64,000 bases of DNA from assembly GCA_029260345.1 (NCBI GenBank), contig JAJDDK010000008.1:62001-126000 (forward strand), read 5' to 3'. The first letter of the stretch is position 1, and each line of letters starts with the position of its first letter. The notes beneath the pieces were generated by a model. That model had not been told where the DNA came from. It saw only the letters and a program-made list of their open reading frames with translations, and made no database searches. A program made the position numbers and the translations under genes. Below are positions 44,982 through 54,952 of this stretch, in pieces. This stretch comes from Phycisphaerales bacterium. Its GTDB lineage: Bacteria; Planctomycetota; Phycisphaerae; Phycisphaerales; UBA1924.

Positions 44982-47639
44982 TCAACCAGTGCTTTGCATC
45001 GCTGCGGCGAGCGCATTCACACTGAGCAGGATCAGCGGACGGAGGATTGCTTTTTCGTCTTCTTCCGCTTGTCGCCAGCGACGCAGCAGTTCCACCTGCA
45101 AGGCATTAATCGCATCCGTATCCGGATTGCGTTCGCGGATGGATTGCTGAATGACCGGATTGTTATCGAGCAGCGCCACTTGCCCGGTGATCGTGAGGAT
45201 GACGCGCTGCGTGCGATCGAATTCTTCCGCAAGCCGCTTGTGCAGCGCCGCGCCGGACGAGCCGGCATACCAGTGCGCCACGTCGAGCCGCGCCCGAGCC
45301 ATTTCCTGCTGGGCGTTGTCGATGAAGGCCCGGAAATAGCCCCCTGCTGTGTACGCGAGTTTGCACAGATTCACGCGTGACGCATCATTCAAGACCAGTT
45401 CTTCAAACGCGGCGCCGATGCCGTACCAGCCCGGCACGTTGTAGCGCATCTGCGTCCAAGCAAAGACCCAGGGAATGGCGCGGAGATTCTCAAATCGAAT
45501 TTCACCGCCTGTCCGCGACACGGGGCGCGACGCAATCGGCAATTCGCCGATGTGCAAGACCGGCGATTGTTCGATGAACCACGGCCAGAACGAATCATCG
45601 TCAATCAAATCTCGGTAGGCGATGCGGGATCGATCCGCGACGGCGTCCATGATCGCATCCATCTCATCAGATTGCGGCGTTTCCGTCGCTTCGTCAGCGG
45701 TGGCGAGGATCATGGCATTGACGATTTGCTCAAGGTGCCGCCGCGCCAGCGCCGGCATGGCGTAACGAAACGAGATGACTTCGCCCTGTTCGGTGAACCG
45801 GATGCGCCCATTTCGGGTGGACTCTGGACTGGCGAGAATCGCGCGATGAGCGCGGCCGCCACCACGGGCGACGGTGCCGCCTCGACCATGGAAAAAGCGA
45901 AACGCAATGCCTGCTTGGCGACAGGTCTTTGCCAGTTCATCTTGGGCGCGATGAAGCCGCCAGTTGGCCACCCAGTATCCGCCGTCTTTGTTGCTGTCCG
46001 AATACCCGAGCATGATCTCCTGAAAGCTGGATCGTGCTTCGAGGTGAGCTGCATATGCCGCATCTTCGAACAGCTCGTGCATGACCCGCGCCGCAGCGGC
46101 GAGATCGTCAACCGTTTCAAAGAGCGGCGCCACATCAATCGGACACTGCACGCGACCATCTTGAATGGACCAGAGCCCCACTTCGCGCAGGAGCACCAGC
46201 ACTTCGAGAATGTCACTCGCATGATGCGCCATGCTGACGATGTAGGAACCAACGGAGTGCGGCTCATCTTGCACTGCCTTGGCGATGACACTGAGCGAGT
46301 CGAGCAGCTCACGCGTCTCGGCAGAAAGTTTGGCCCCGTGCGCCAGCAAGGGTCGCGACGACTGAAGCTCCGCTTGAAGAATCTTCATTTTCGCCGATTC
46401 GTCGAGCGTGTCGTACTCGGGGGCGACGCCCGCGCATCGAAGCATCTCAGCAACGGCGCCCTCGTGAACGCGACTGTGTTGCCGAATATCGAGTGCGGCG
46501 AGGTGAAAGCCGAACGTGCGCGCATTGACGAGCGCATCGGCGAGCAGCCCTCGTTCGGCGACTTCGATCAACCCCATGTCGCGCAAGGCATTCTGAAGGG
46601 TCGCGAGATCATCGATGAACTCGGTGGCGGTGTACGCCGGATCACCGAGGCGTGATTGCATGTGGCGAATCTTGACGCGGAAGGGTTCGTGCCGCAGATG
46701 CCGCACAAGACTTGGATCGAGTTTCCCGGTCTGTTCATCGTGCTCGATGGATGCGTGCAGCAGTGGCGAGACTTCTCGGCGCCGATCCGACACACTCAAT
46801 TCGAAACGCAAGGACTCAAGCGTCTCGGCGTGGCGGCGAATTGCGGCTTCACGCAACTCGTCAAATGTGCGCCGAGTCAATTCGGCAGTGACATTCGGGT
46901 TGCCGTCGCGATCGCCACCGATCCAGCTTCGGTAGCGCAGCACGACCGGCAGATCCGGCCGCTGGCCGTACTGGGCTTCTATCGAATCGGCGAGGTCGCG
47001 GTAGAGACCCGGCACGGCGTCCCAGATCGCGCCAGCGAGAAAACCGATGCCGTTGCGCACTTCATCAATGACATCGAGGCGGCGCGAACGCACTTCATCG
47101 GTGACAAGGAGAAGCGTGAGCGTCTGACGCACCGCGCTTTCGACACGAGCGCGGGCCGAAGGCGTGGTGTCCGGCGCATCGTGTTCCTTGAGCAGGTCGG
47201 CGATGCGGGCCTGTTTCTGGATCACACTGCGCCGGCGCGATTCGGTCGGGTGGGCGGTCAGCGTTGGGCAAATGTCAATGCAGCCAAGCACGCGCAAGAG
47301 CACGTCCAGCGACATACCCTCCGCCTTCATAGCGCCGACTGCTTCGGCCAGCGACTCCGGGCGTGGCGACGAAGGCGTGGCTTCACACTCGCGCCGGTGA
47401 TTGACGCGCACGATGTGGACCTGCTCCGCCTTGTTGCGCAGATGAAAGCGCGTGGTGAGCACTTTCAGAGCGTTGTAGATTTCATCATTGGCCAGTGCCG
47501 CGAGCTGGGCGTCGAGCGCCTCATGCCCGAGCATCTGCTTGGCGATCCCGCGCACGGAATCAAGATCGACATCGGCAGTTGCGACTTTGTCAAGCTGCTC
47601 ATTGAGCCACGCGATGTTTTGGGTGAGTTGTGACGCCAT
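44982..47639 (-). CDS. ppc: phosphoenolpyruvate carboxylase
   Basis: An 885-residue carboxylase that converts phosphoenolpyruvate and bicarbonate to oxaloacetate, filling the TCA cycle. It is homotetrameric and cytosolic. Motifs: CPTLTAHPTESRRR with catalytic His130, RTFDELREAAIRRH, GYSDSNKDGGYW, FHGRGGTVARGGGRAH (mobile loop) and the C-terminal RAIPWVFAWTQMRYNVPGW. The end is STG rather than the usual NTG, a minor deviation. The start is the ATG at the family N-terminus although the ribosome-binding site is weak. It is a monocistron, convergent with the DUF2950 gene. Confidence 0.97.
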   Translation of the reverse strand: MASQLTQNIAWLNEQLDKVATADVDLDSVRGIAKQMLGHEALDAQLAALANDEIYNALKVLTTRFHLRNKAEQVHIVRVNHRRECEATPSSPRPESLAEAVGAMKAEGMSLDVLLRVLGCIDICPTLTAHPTESRRRSVIQKQARIADLLKEHDAPDTTPSARARVESAVRQTLTLLLVTDEVRSRRLDVIDEVRNGIGFLAGAIWDAVPGLYRDLADSIEAQYGQRPDLPVVLRYRSWIGGDRDGNPNVTAELTRRTFDELREAAIRRHAETLESLRFELSVSDRRREVSPLLHASIEHDEQTGKLDPSLVRHLRHEPFRVKIRHMQSRLGDPAYTATEFIDDLATLQNALRDMGLIEVAERGLLADALVNARTFGFHLAALDIRQHSRVHEGAVAEMLRCAGVAPEYDTLDESAKMKILQAELQSSRPLLAHGAKLSAETRELLDSLSVIAKAVQDEPHSVGSYIVSMAHHASDILEVLVLLREVGLWSIQDGRVQCPIDVAPLFETVDDLAAAARVMHELFEDAAYAAHLEARSSFQEIMLGYSDSNKDGGYWVANWRLHRAQDELAKTCRQAGIAFRFFHGRGGTVARGGGRAHRAILASPESTRNGRIRFTEQGEVISFRYAMPALARRHLEQIVNAMILATADEATETPQSDEMDAIMDAVADRSRIAYRDLIDDDSFWPWFIEQSPVLHIGELPIASRPVSRTGGEIRFENLRAIPWVFAWTQMRYNVPGWYGIGAAFEELVLNDASRVNLCKLAYTAGGYFRAFIDNAQQEMARARLDVAHWYAGSSGAALHKRLAEEFDRTQRVILTITGQVALLDNNPVIQQSIRERNPDTDAINALQVELLRRWRQAEEDEKAILRPLILLSVNALAAAMQSTG

Positions 47640-47745
47640 ACGTGGGAGCCATCATCGGTCGCAACTTCTCAAAGTCAATTGTCGACCAGCTCTCCCACTG
47701 TTCATTCGTACTGAGAGTGGCAGAGGGGCATCAATATTCACCAAA

Positions 47746-47781
47746 TGAAAAACCGACCGGCGGTTGGTTCGCCGGTCGGTT
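47746..47781 (-). terminator. intrinsic terminator after the dockerin-tailed gene
   Basis: A 12-base stem AACCGACCGGCG / CGCCGGTCGGTT (47751-47762 with 47770-47781) with a seven-base loop and, on the minus strand, a T-run from 47748-47752 with TCATTT. It lies 36 bases after the stop of the gene at 47817. Confidence 0.9.
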
Positions 47782-47816
47782 CGCATGTTGAGGTTGCGGC
47801 AAGGGAAGCTCAATCG

Positions 47817-49565
47817 TTACGGGCACGATCCCCATACGGCCAGCAGCGTCGCCAAGTCGGCGCCATTCACGACGCCGTCAAGGTTCAGGTCGGCGGCGCA
47901 GAATTCGTCGCCGCACGCCCCCCACACAGCCAGGAGCGTGGCGAGATCGGCGCCATTGATCACGCCGTCGCCGTTGAGGTCGCCCGAGCACAGCGCGGCG
48001 ACGGTGGCGACGATGATGGCGGACGTGTTATCCGTGAAGTTCACCCGCAGGGCGACTTGGTTGTTGTCGTTGAAAGAGGCGCGGCGACCAGACTCGGGCC
48101 CGGCGCCCTGGCGAATTAGAAACAATTCGACGGTTCGGAGTTGCCCCCCAATACTCATTTTCTGGCCCTCGTACAGGACGAGGTCGGCCGGACCGCCGTC
48201 GCGCGAGACCCACAATGCGGTGTTGTTGTCGTCGGTAATCCCGGGGCCGGTCATGCGCCCTATAAACGCAATACGGCCGGTGTTGTTAACGGTCGCGGTC
48301 GTAAAATTCGTCCCGTGGTCGAAGTCCACACCATTGGGCATGCCCGGCGCATCCTGGCCGGCGATCGCAACAATCTGAGCGGCGCCGATCCCATCGCGAT
48401 AGAACAAACCCGAATCCCCATTCTGGAACCCTGGCGCCTCAATGGTGGATTGAAACGCGATTCGCCCGGCGCCATTGATGTCCCCGGCGAACGGATCCAC
48501 ATTTCTGAATTCGCTTCCGAATGGGCCGGGCATGCCCCAATATGCGACGGCGGATTCTGCGCCGTTTCGATCCAGCCATATGCCCGTTTCAATTGGTGTT
48601 CCAAGATCCGCAGTTTGCGTGAACATCGCGTCGCCGGCATTGTTGATGTTGACCTGACCGAGCCCGAACTGCCCACCGCCATAGGCGGGGCCCAACGGGC
48701 TTGCGTCATTCTGACGTGCGATCAAATCGGAAAGACTCATGCCGCCAGGCTCGGCACGCCAAACGGACCAGAGATTCTGCCCGTTGTCGCTGTACGAATT
48801 TTGAACGCCGACAACACCATGGTCATTGATGGTCACGAGCGAACTTACGATGCCGCCCATGAATCCGTTTTGAATCCCAGCGATCGGATCGCCTTCGCGG
48901 AACACCAGTTCCGTCGGGCCAGCGCCTTCGCGATAGACGCCGGAGTCATTCGCCGGTTGCACGCCTCCGCCAATCAGGCGTGAATGGAACGCGACTTCCC
49001 CAATGTTGTTCATGGCGGGCAGGTTCGATATGGATCCATACAAACCACCGCCAGGCGCAGGCCAGAACGGCAGCGCGACGACTTCAAGTTGGCCGCCGAT
49101 GTGCCGGAGGATGCCAATGTCGGTGTCATCATTTACCGAGTCACCGACCAAAGGCGCACCGAATGCGATGTCTCCGGAATCCGACATCACAGGTGTATGA
49201 AAGATGCTTAGAAATTCACCGTACGTCATTGGTGTGAGCGAGGGCACGCTTTGAAACTGGCGCACGACCGGTTCAAGATTGCCGGCGCCGGAATGACCCT
49301 CCGACCAAATGCCGGTTTGGGTGAACAGCCCTTGCACTTCGCCGACAAAAGCGACACGTCCCGTTCTGCTGATGGTCGGGGGGCCGAGACTCGTCCAGAC
49401 CCCGCCGCCCGGCGCGGCCTGGCCGGTGTATGCGACAACACGGTATGCCGCGTCCGTTGGGGTCTGAGGAGGAATGATGACGCCGGCGCCAACTGAAGTC
49501 GCAGCGCCAGCGGCGGCAAGCAGGCTCACCGCGAGACGACAAATGTGCTTTGTTTGAAAATTCAC
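47817..49565 (-). CDS. exported protein with repeated choice-type modules and dockerin-like tail
   Basis: A 582-residue exported protein. The GTG start (MNFQTKHICRLAVSLL) has AAAGGA about eight bases upstream; a GTG 24 bases earlier is possible. A signal peptide ends SVGA. The body (30-520) repeats motifs such as NNIGEVAFHSRL, INNAGDAMFTQ, NNTGRIAFIGRM and FNDNNQVALRV, resembling the choice-of-anchor type beta repeats found in planctomycete exported proteins. The C-terminus has two dockerin-like loops (GDLNGDGVINGADLATLLAV and its copy). It likely attaches to a cell-surface or extracellular partner. A strong terminator follows. Confidence 0.75.
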   Translation of the reverse strand: MNFQTKHICRLAVSLLAAAGAATSVGAGVIIPPQTPTDAAYRVVAYTGQAAPGGGVWTSLGPPTISRTGRVAFVGEVQGLFTQTGIWSEGHSGAGNLEPVVRQFQSVPSLTPMTYGEFLSIFHTPVMSDSGDIAFGAPLVGDSVNDDTDIGILRHIGGQLEVVALPFWPAPGGGLYGSISNLPAMNNIGEVAFHSRLIGGGVQPANDSGVYREGAGPTELVFREGDPIAGIQNGFMGGIVSSLVTINDHGVVGVQNSYSDNGQNLWSVWRAEPGGMSLSDLIARQNDASPLGPAYGGGQFGLGQVNINNAGDAMFTQTADLGTPIETGIWLDRNGAESAVAYWGMPGPFGSEFRNVDPFAGDINGAGRIAFQSTIEAPGFQNGDSGLFYRDGIGAAQIVAIAGQDAPGMPNGVDFDHGTNFTTATVNNTGRIAFIGRMTGPGITDDNNTALWVSRDGGPADLVLYEGQKMSIGGQLRTVELFLIRQGAGPESGRRASFNDNNQVALRVNFTDNTSAIIVATVAALCSGDLNGDGVINGADLATLLAVWGACGDEFCAADLNLDGVVNGADLATLLAVWGSCP

Positions 49566-50056
49566 CGCAGGTTCCTTTCGTCGATTCACTTTCGGGATTG
49601 AGGTCCGTCGCTGCGACGGCGCTGCTGGCGATCCACGTCGCTTTCATTCATGCGACACGGTCCTCACCCACTCAGGCGACAAACGGAATCCTCACGGGAC
49701 AATCAACTCGCCATTTGGCATTGATTTTCTTCGCAGCACGCTTTGGCAGCGCCATCTCACGTCCGTATCCCTCCTGAATCATTCGCATGGCGCCAATATG
49801 GGAGGATTGAGTGTCCTCTCCTTCGCGTTTCTCTCGCCTGAGTCAGTGATCTGGAGGTGAGCGTTCTCTTATGACGATGTGTCAAAGTCGATCTGAATCT
49901 CATTTCGAGCCATCGCACCGTGCGTTTTCGGACGCTTCGCGATGGTCTTTGGAGGATTCCGAGCATCGCCTTTGGGGCGTGGGCCAGCCGCAGCGTATGA
50001 TGTTGATCGACGCACCTCGCGTGCGTCTGGGCATCGGAAGGAGACGCCGCGGCCCG
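49566..50056. other. intergenic stretch before the sigma factor gene
   Basis: About 490 bases. It holds the leader of the dockerin-tailed gene (reading left) and of the sigma factor (reading right). A plus-strand frame could extend the sigma factor to 49871, but the added residues look unconserved. I see GGAGG at 49852-49858 and AAGGAGA just ahead of 50045, but no clear promoter boxes. Confidence 0.5.
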
Positions 50057-50692
50057 ATGAGCGACGACCGTACACAAGATTCGGCTTCCAGCGACGGCGG
50101 TGACATCACACGGTTGCTGCGCAGCGCCAATAAGGACACTCCCGGCGCTCGGGAGGAACTCCTTCAAACGGTCTATCACGAACTCAAACGAATTGCCGCC
50201 TCGCACATGGTCGGCGAGCGTCCCGAACACACTCTGGGAGCGACCGGACTGGTGAACGAGGCGTACCTTCGCCTTTTTATGCCGGACGGCGCACCATCAA
50301 CACCCTATGAGCGCCGCCAGGCGTTTTATCAAGCCGCGACAACGGCGATGCGTCGCATCCTGATTGATCATGCCCGGGCAAAACTGGCAGCCAAGCGCGG
50401 CGGCGCTGAACGTCGAGCCGGTCGCCAACGCATTAGCGCGGATTTGCTTGAAGCCTCCGCCAATGCGGACCCGGCGGACTTGATCGCACTGGACGAAGCG
50501 ATGGACGAACTTCAGCGCGACGACGAGCGAGCGGCCGAAGTGGTCCGGTTGCGCTTTTACGCGGGACGCCAAAACGCAGAGATTGCAGAAGTATTAGATA
50601 TCTCAGAACGCACCGTGAAACGTGATTGGGAGTATGCGCGAGCTCGCTTGCAACAAATATTAGATAATCGCGAACGAGTTGAGCCGCGATGA
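50057..50692 (+). CDS. ECF-type RNA polymerase sigma factor
   Basis: A 211-residue sigma factor. The start MSDDRTQDSASS gives the expected N-terminus; the AAGGAG site is rather far (about 13 bases) and a longer start is possible. Region 2 has ITRLLRSANKDTPGAREELL and VYHELKRIAASHMVG, with LVNEAYLRLF characteristic of the TIGR02999 (planctomycete/acidobacterial) group. Region 4 has AAEVVRLRFYAGRQNAEIAEVLDI and SERTVKRDWEYARARLQQIL, the helix-turn-helix that reads -35 boxes. The stop overlaps the kinase start (ATGA). It may be controlled by that kinase. Confidence 0.93.
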   Translation: MSDDRTQDSASSDGGDITRLLRSANKDTPGAREELLQTVYHELKRIAASHMVGERPEHTLGATGLVNEAYLRLFMPDGAPSTPYERRQAFYQAATTAMRRILIDHARAKLAAKRGGAERRAGRQRISADLLEASANADPADLIALDEAMDELQRDDERAAEVVRLRFYAGRQNAEIAEVLDISERTVKRDWEYARARLQQILDNRERVEPR

Positions 50693-53064
50693 GGGCGCCC
50701 CGTCTTGACTCGCACGAAGAGCACGCGCCGGCGGACCCGGTGCTCGTGAAAGAGCTTTTCGGTCTTTTGATCGACGCCACGGACGATGATGCGTCGGATT
50801 CCGAAAAGCTGAGAGCCGCCGCGACGAAGGCGCTGGCGGACGCGCCGTCGCACGTTCGCGCGGCGGCACAAGCGCTCTTGAACGCGCACTCGCGCGCGAC
50901 CGGACACTTGCTCGACGACACCGCCGCATTGCGGTCGAGCCTGCCGACGCCACAAATTGAGGGTTACGAGATTCGGAGCGAGATCGGTCGAGGCGGCTTC
51001 GGGATTGTGTACGAAGCGGAACAGCGCCAACCAGTGCAGCGTGATGTCGCCGTGAAGGTGTTGCGTGCGGATGTCGCCTCCGACACGACCGCCTTGCGAT
51101 TCCGTATGGAAGCGGCCGTGCTGGCGCGCCTGCAACATTCGGGCATCGCGAGTGTCTTCGACGCCGGTTTCGATTCACTTGGGCGGGCGTATCTGGCGGT
51201 TGAACTCATCCGGGGCGAGCCGATTACGGCGTATTGCGCGAGGCATCGTCCGAGTGTGCGCGAACGTGTGCATCTCATGGCCGCCGTGTGTGACGCCGTG
51301 CATCATGCGCACCAGCGCGCCGTGCTGCATCGTGATATCAAACCGGCGAATATTCTGGTGCAGATCATCGACGGCGCCCCAACGCCAAAGGTCATCGACT
51401 TCGGCATTGCAAAGCTGATTGACGAAGGCGTCACGGAGCAGGCGACACTCGAAGGCCATCGTCTTGGAACGCCGAAATACATGAGCCCCGAGTTGTTTGA
51501 AGGCTCGCATCCCGCGGACGTTCGCGCCGATGTCTACGCCTTGGGCATGGTGCTGTGTGAAGTGCTCTCGGGCGGTCTGCCGGGCGACGGCGCCACCGAC
51601 TCCTCCACGAAGACTCGTCGCTCGACTTTGCGAACGGGATGGAAGCCAAGCGCCATCAGCGCCCAACATGCGGCGCCGGCGTCGTGCCGCCCCAGCGAGC
51701 TGCGGGGTGATCTTGATCGCATAGTCCTCAAGGCAACGTCGCGGGATGCGGCGCAGCGGTACAACTCCGCCGCAGCGCTTGCGGAAGACCTTCAGCGATT
51801 TCTGCGCGGCGAACCGGTGCGTGCGACGCCGCCACGACGCTTGTATTTGATTCGCAAATTTGTCGGGCGGCACCCGGTTGGCGTAAGCGGGGCTGCGGCC
51901 GCAATGGTCATTGTGCTCGTTGCATTGGTTGTTGCGATTCAGGGCCAGCGAGAGGCGGAAGCAGCACGAAGACGAGCCGTTGACGCCGCCGAGCGAGCCG
52001 AGCGCGTTTCGGAGTTCATCTTGCGCGACATGGTCGCAGCAACGGATCCGGTGTTGAACTTCGCCATTGATCGCGAACCGACGGTCGCGGATTTGCTCGC
52101 CGAGGTTGAAACCTCGGTCAACGAAGAGCAATTGAATGATCACCGCATGAGATTTGATTTGCTTGCACACGCAGCCATTGCCCACAGCCAGCTTCGGCGG
52201 CGAGATGACGCGTTGCGCCTGGCGCGAGCCGCCCTGGTGGTTGGCCGCACATTGTCGCCGGCGCCCATCGAACGCATTTTGGAACTCGAACTCACGGAGA
52301 TCGGCGCGGACCGCAATCTGAGCCGCGAGGACGCAGCGGAGGCACGTGCGGCGCTGCTTGCGCACGCCACTCGTGATCTCGGAGAAGCCCACCCGGTGAC
52401 CAATCGGATTGCGCTGGCCGCATCGCGCGATGAAAAGGATGAAGCAAAGCGTCTGGCAACGCTGGAGCGATTGTCGCAACAAAAAGTCGACGCTGAAGTG
52501 CGCTATTTCGCATTGGAAGGACTTGCGGGAATGCTCCGCCGGGGTGGTCGATTCGATGAGGAGCTCGCCGTACGACGCGCCACGCTGGAAGCGGCTCGGC
52601 AGACGAGCTCGCGCTTCAGCACGCGGCAGTTGGGCTCCCGGCATCAACTCGCCATGACACTTGCGATGGTGGAGCGATTTGAGGAGGCGCAGGAAACGCT
52701 GGAGCCGCTGCTTCGTTTTGATGACGCGACCATGCGGACGCGCCATCCCGGCTTTGTGTCGAGCGCGTTTCTCGCGATCAAGATTCATCAGGAGCTCGGG
52801 CAACACGACGACGCGATTGTTTTGGCGACCCGCATCGCATCGGATCAGAAGGACGCTTTCGGCGAGCTTTCATTTGAACATCTGGCGGCGCTGAGAATCC
52901 TGGCGCAGGGGCTGCAGCTCGGGGGGCGGCATCGAGACGCTGTCGCGACTTTTGAAGCAGCGCTGGCGTTGTGTGAACAATTGCCTGGCGCGCATGACGA
53001 GCTTCGAGCGGACTTGAACTCAGGGCTCGCCAACGCGCGCGCTGCGGGGTCGGATTCGCCGTAA
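50689..53064 (+). CDS. Ser/Thr protein kinase with TPR-like C-terminus
   Basis: A 791-residue receptor-like kinase. The N-terminal 90 residues look like a kinase-associated helical region (PVLVKELFGLLIDATDDD), then the kinase domain: IGRGGFGIVYEA, Lys123, HRDIKPANILV with Asp216, DFG at 237-239, GTPKYMSPELFEG. A transmembrane helix follows at about 397-415 (VSGAAAAMVIVLVALVVAI), with a coiled coil (EAEAARRRAVDAAERAERV) and TPR-type helices to the end (LAHATRDLGEAHPVTNRIAL, LGQHDDAIVLATRI). It is translated from an ATGA overlap with the sigma factor gene, the usual planctomycete sigma-kinase pair. It probably regulates that sigma factor. Confidence 0.93.
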   Translation: MRAPRLDSHEEHAPADPVLVKELFGLLIDATDDDASDSEKLRAAATKALADAPSHVRAAAQALLNAHSRATGHLLDDTAALRSSLPTPQIEGYEIRSEIGRGGFGIVYEAEQRQPVQRDVAVKVLRADVASDTTALRFRMEAAVLARLQHSGIASVFDAGFDSLGRAYLAVELIRGEPITAYCARHRPSVRERVHLMAAVCDAVHHAHQRAVLHRDIKPANILVQIIDGAPTPKVIDFGIAKLIDEGVTEQATLEGHRLGTPKYMSPELFEGSHPADVRADVYALGMVLCEVLSGGLPGDGATDSSTKTRRSTLRTGWKPSAISAQHAAPASCRPSELRGDLDRIVLKATSRDAAQRYNSAAALAEDLQRFLRGEPVRATPPRRLYLIRKFVGRHPVGVSGAAAAMVIVLVALVVAIQGQREAEAARRRAVDAAERAERVSEFILRDMVAATDPVLNFAIDREPTVADLLAEVETSVNEEQLNDHRMRFDLLAHAAIAHSQLRRRDDALRLARAALVVGRTLSPAPIERILELELTEIGADRNLSREDAAEARAALLAHATRDLGEAHPVTNRIALAASRDEKDEAKRLATLERLSQQKVDAEVRYFALEGLAGMLRRGGRFDEELAVRRATLEAARQTSSRFSTRQLGSRHQLAMTLAMVERFEEAQETLEPLLRFDDATMRTRHPGFVSSAFLAIKIHQELGQHDDAIVLATRIASDQKDAFGELSFEHLAALRILAQGLQLGGRHRDAVATFEAALALCEQLPGAHDELRADLNSGLANARAAGSDSP

Positions 53065-53110
53065 ACACGGCGCAACCCAAACTTTGACGGCGTTTCGTTA
53101 GCATGGCGCC

Positions 53111-54823
53111 ATGGACCCCTCAACGCCGGACCGGCCCGACTCAACTTCAAAACCTCGACCGGAGGAACAGCCACTTGCGCCGGAGGATGCTGCGGCGGTG
53201 CGCAAGGCGGAAGAGCAGGATTCCAAGGGACGTGCGAGCCGCGCCGTTCAGCGCTTTCTCGGCGTCGTTGAATGGCTCGGGAACTTGCTGCCACACCCGG
53301 TCACATTGTTCGCGCTTTTTGCGCTGGGCGTTGTCTTCGTCTCCTGGATTGCCGCAGCGACGGGGTTGAGTGTCGAAGACCCCCGCCCCGGAAATGCGGG
53401 CGAACTGTTCGTCGCGCGCAGTCTGATGAGCGGCGAAGGCATTCGCTGGATGAGCGAGAATTTGGTGACGAACTTCACCGGGTTCGTGCCGCTGGGGACG
53501 GTGCTGGTGGCGCTGCTGGGTGTCGGCGTTGCGGAGCGATCAGGACTGCTCACTGCGGCGGTGCGGGCGATGGTGCTGGGTGCGCCGAAACAGCTCGTCA
53601 CGGTGGTGATTGTGTTCGCGGGCGTGATGAGCAACACGGCCAGCGAGATGGGCTACGTCGTGCTGATTCCGCTCGCGATGGCGATCTTTCATTCGCTTGG
53701 GCGGCATCCGTTCGCGGGAATGGCGGCGGCGTTTGCGGGTGTGTCGGGCGGGTATTCAGCAAATCTCTTGATCGGAACGGTTGATCCGCTGCTGGCGGGC
53801 ATTACGCAGGAAGCGGCGCGGCTGATTGATCCGTCGTACGAAGTGCATCCGGCGGTGAACTGGTACTTCATGATTGCCAGCACGTTTTTCATCACCTTTG
53901 CAGGGTGGTTCGTGACGGCGAAGATCGTTGAGCCGCGCCTTGGGAAATACGACGACAGCGAAGCCTCTGAGACGCTCGAAGAACGCGCGACGATGTCGAA
54001 GCTAAGCGGCAAAGAAAAACGCGGCTTGCTGTTCGCCGGCCTGAGCGCACTGCTTGTGACCTTCGGCATCGTCGTCGTTGCAGGGCCGAACTTCGGCGCC
54101 TCGGCGCTGAGCTGGATTCCCGGCTGGGGTGTGCTGCGCAATCCCGATCCCGCCGCGACCGGGCCGGAGGCGTTTCGACCGCTGTTGCGAAGTGTTGTGA
54201 CCATCATCTTCATCTTTTTCGTGGTGCCGGGCTTCGTGTACGGGCGCGTCGTCGGCACGGTGAAGAACGATCGCGATGTGATCGATGCGATGGCCGGCGC
54301 GATGCGCAGCATGGGGCTGTACATCGTGCTTGTGTTCTTCGCGGCTCAGTTCGTTGCGTTCTTTGGCTACTCGGGGCTTGGGCAAATCCTCGCGGTGCTC
54401 GGCGCCGATGCGCTGGTGGCGATGAATCTGGACAACCCGCTGGTGTTTGTGCCGTTCATCCTGATGTGCTGCTTCGTGAACTTGATGCTCGGCTCCGCGA
54501 GCGCTCAGTGGGCGGTGACAGCGCCGATCTTTGTGCCGATGCTGATGACGATCGGCTACAGCCCGGAAGTGATTCAGGCGGCGTACCGCATCGGCGATTC
54601 CTCAACCAACGTCATCACACCCATGATGAGCTATTTCGGATTGATTCTGGCAGTGGCGACGAAGTACAAGCGCGACCTCGGCATCGGGACGATGATCGCC
54701 ACGATGCTGCCGTATTCGGTGGTGTTCTTGCTGGGGTGGATGGCGCTGTTTTACATCTGGGTGTTTGCGCTTGGCCTGCCGGTGGGGCCGGGGGCGCCGA
54801 TGGTGTATGAGATGGCGCCGTGA
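53111..54823 (+). CDS. AbgT-family transporter
   Basis: A 570-residue membrane protein of the AbgT family (p-aminobenzoyl-glutamate uptake or antimetabolite export). After a hydrophilic N-terminal 55 residues it begins VEWLGNLLPHPVTLFALFAL, then about ten hydrophobic helices. Family signatures are TNFTGFVPLGTVLVALLGVG, SNTASEMGYVVLIPLAMAIF, VSGGYSANLLIGTVDPLLAG and LGSASAQWAVTAPIFVPML. In family members these form an inverted repeat fold that uses Na+ or H+. The substrate is uncertain. A weak terminator-like hairpin (54850-54873) follows. Confidence 0.9.
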   Translation: MDPSTPDRPDSTSKPRPEEQPLAPEDAAAVRKAEEQDSKGRASRAVQRFLGVVEWLGNLLPHPVTLFALFALGVVFVSWIAAATGLSVEDPRPGNAGELFVARSLMSGEGIRWMSENLVTNFTGFVPLGTVLVALLGVGVAERSGLLTAAVRAMVLGAPKQLVTVVIVFAGVMSNTASEMGYVVLIPLAMAIFHSLGRHPFAGMAAAFAGVSGGYSANLLIGTVDPLLAGITQEAARLIDPSYEVHPAVNWYFMIASTFFITFAGWFVTAKIVEPRLGKYDDSEASETLEERATMSKLSGKEKRGLLFAGLSALLVTFGIVVVAGPNFGASALSWIPGWGVLRNPDPAATGPEAFRPLLRSVVTIIFIFFVVPGFVYGRVVGTVKNDRDVIDAMAGAMRSMGLYIVLVFFAAQFVAFFGYSGLGQILAVLGADALVAMNLDNPLVFVPFILMCCFVNLMLGSASAQWAVTAPIFVPMLMTIGYSPEVIQAAYRIGDSSTNVITPMMSYFGLILAVATKYKRDLGIGTMIATMLPYSVVFLLGWMALFYIWVFALGLPVGPGAPMVYEMAP

Positions 54824-54849
54824 AATGGGCTCGCCCGATAAAGGAGGCG

Positions 54850-54873
54850 GCCTGCTTCACTTAGGCGTTTTTT
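54850..54873 (+). terminator. weak terminator candidate after AbgT gene
   Basis: GCCTG-CTTCACT-TAGGC (54850-54866) is a short five-base stem (one G-T) followed by six T residues at 54868-54873. The stem is short, so termination may be partial. Confidence 0.45.
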
Positions 54874-54900
54874 CGGGTGATTTGAGGCCTTGCATGCAAA

Positions 54901-54952
54901 GAAACGATCGTTTCTGAACGATCTTGACTAAGAAACAATCGATTCCTAGTCT
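54901..54952 (+). promoter_or_regulatory. palindromic operators and promoter of the Fic gene
   Basis: A perfect palindrome GAAACGATCGTTTC lies at 54901-54914. A diverged second copy GAAACAATCGATTCC lies at 54932-54946, 31 bases downstream, which is three helical turns. TTGACT (54924-54929) and TAGTCT (54947-54952) have a 17-base spacer and could be the -35/-10 pair; the second copy sits exactly between them. A repressor bound there would block the Fic gene's promoter. Confidence 0.55.

Noticed and set aside
46656-47633. Long plus-strand open frames opposite ppc
   Set aside because: They follow third-position GC bias opposite conserved ppc sequence.
49871-50056. Longer N-terminus for the sigma factor
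   Set aside because: Extra residues are not like the family N-terminus, although a GGAGG lies upstream; the shorter start fits better.
51175-52806. 543-residue minus-strand open frame opposite the TPR kinase
   Set aside because: Antisense shadow of a clear kinase gene; no motif or ribosome-binding site.
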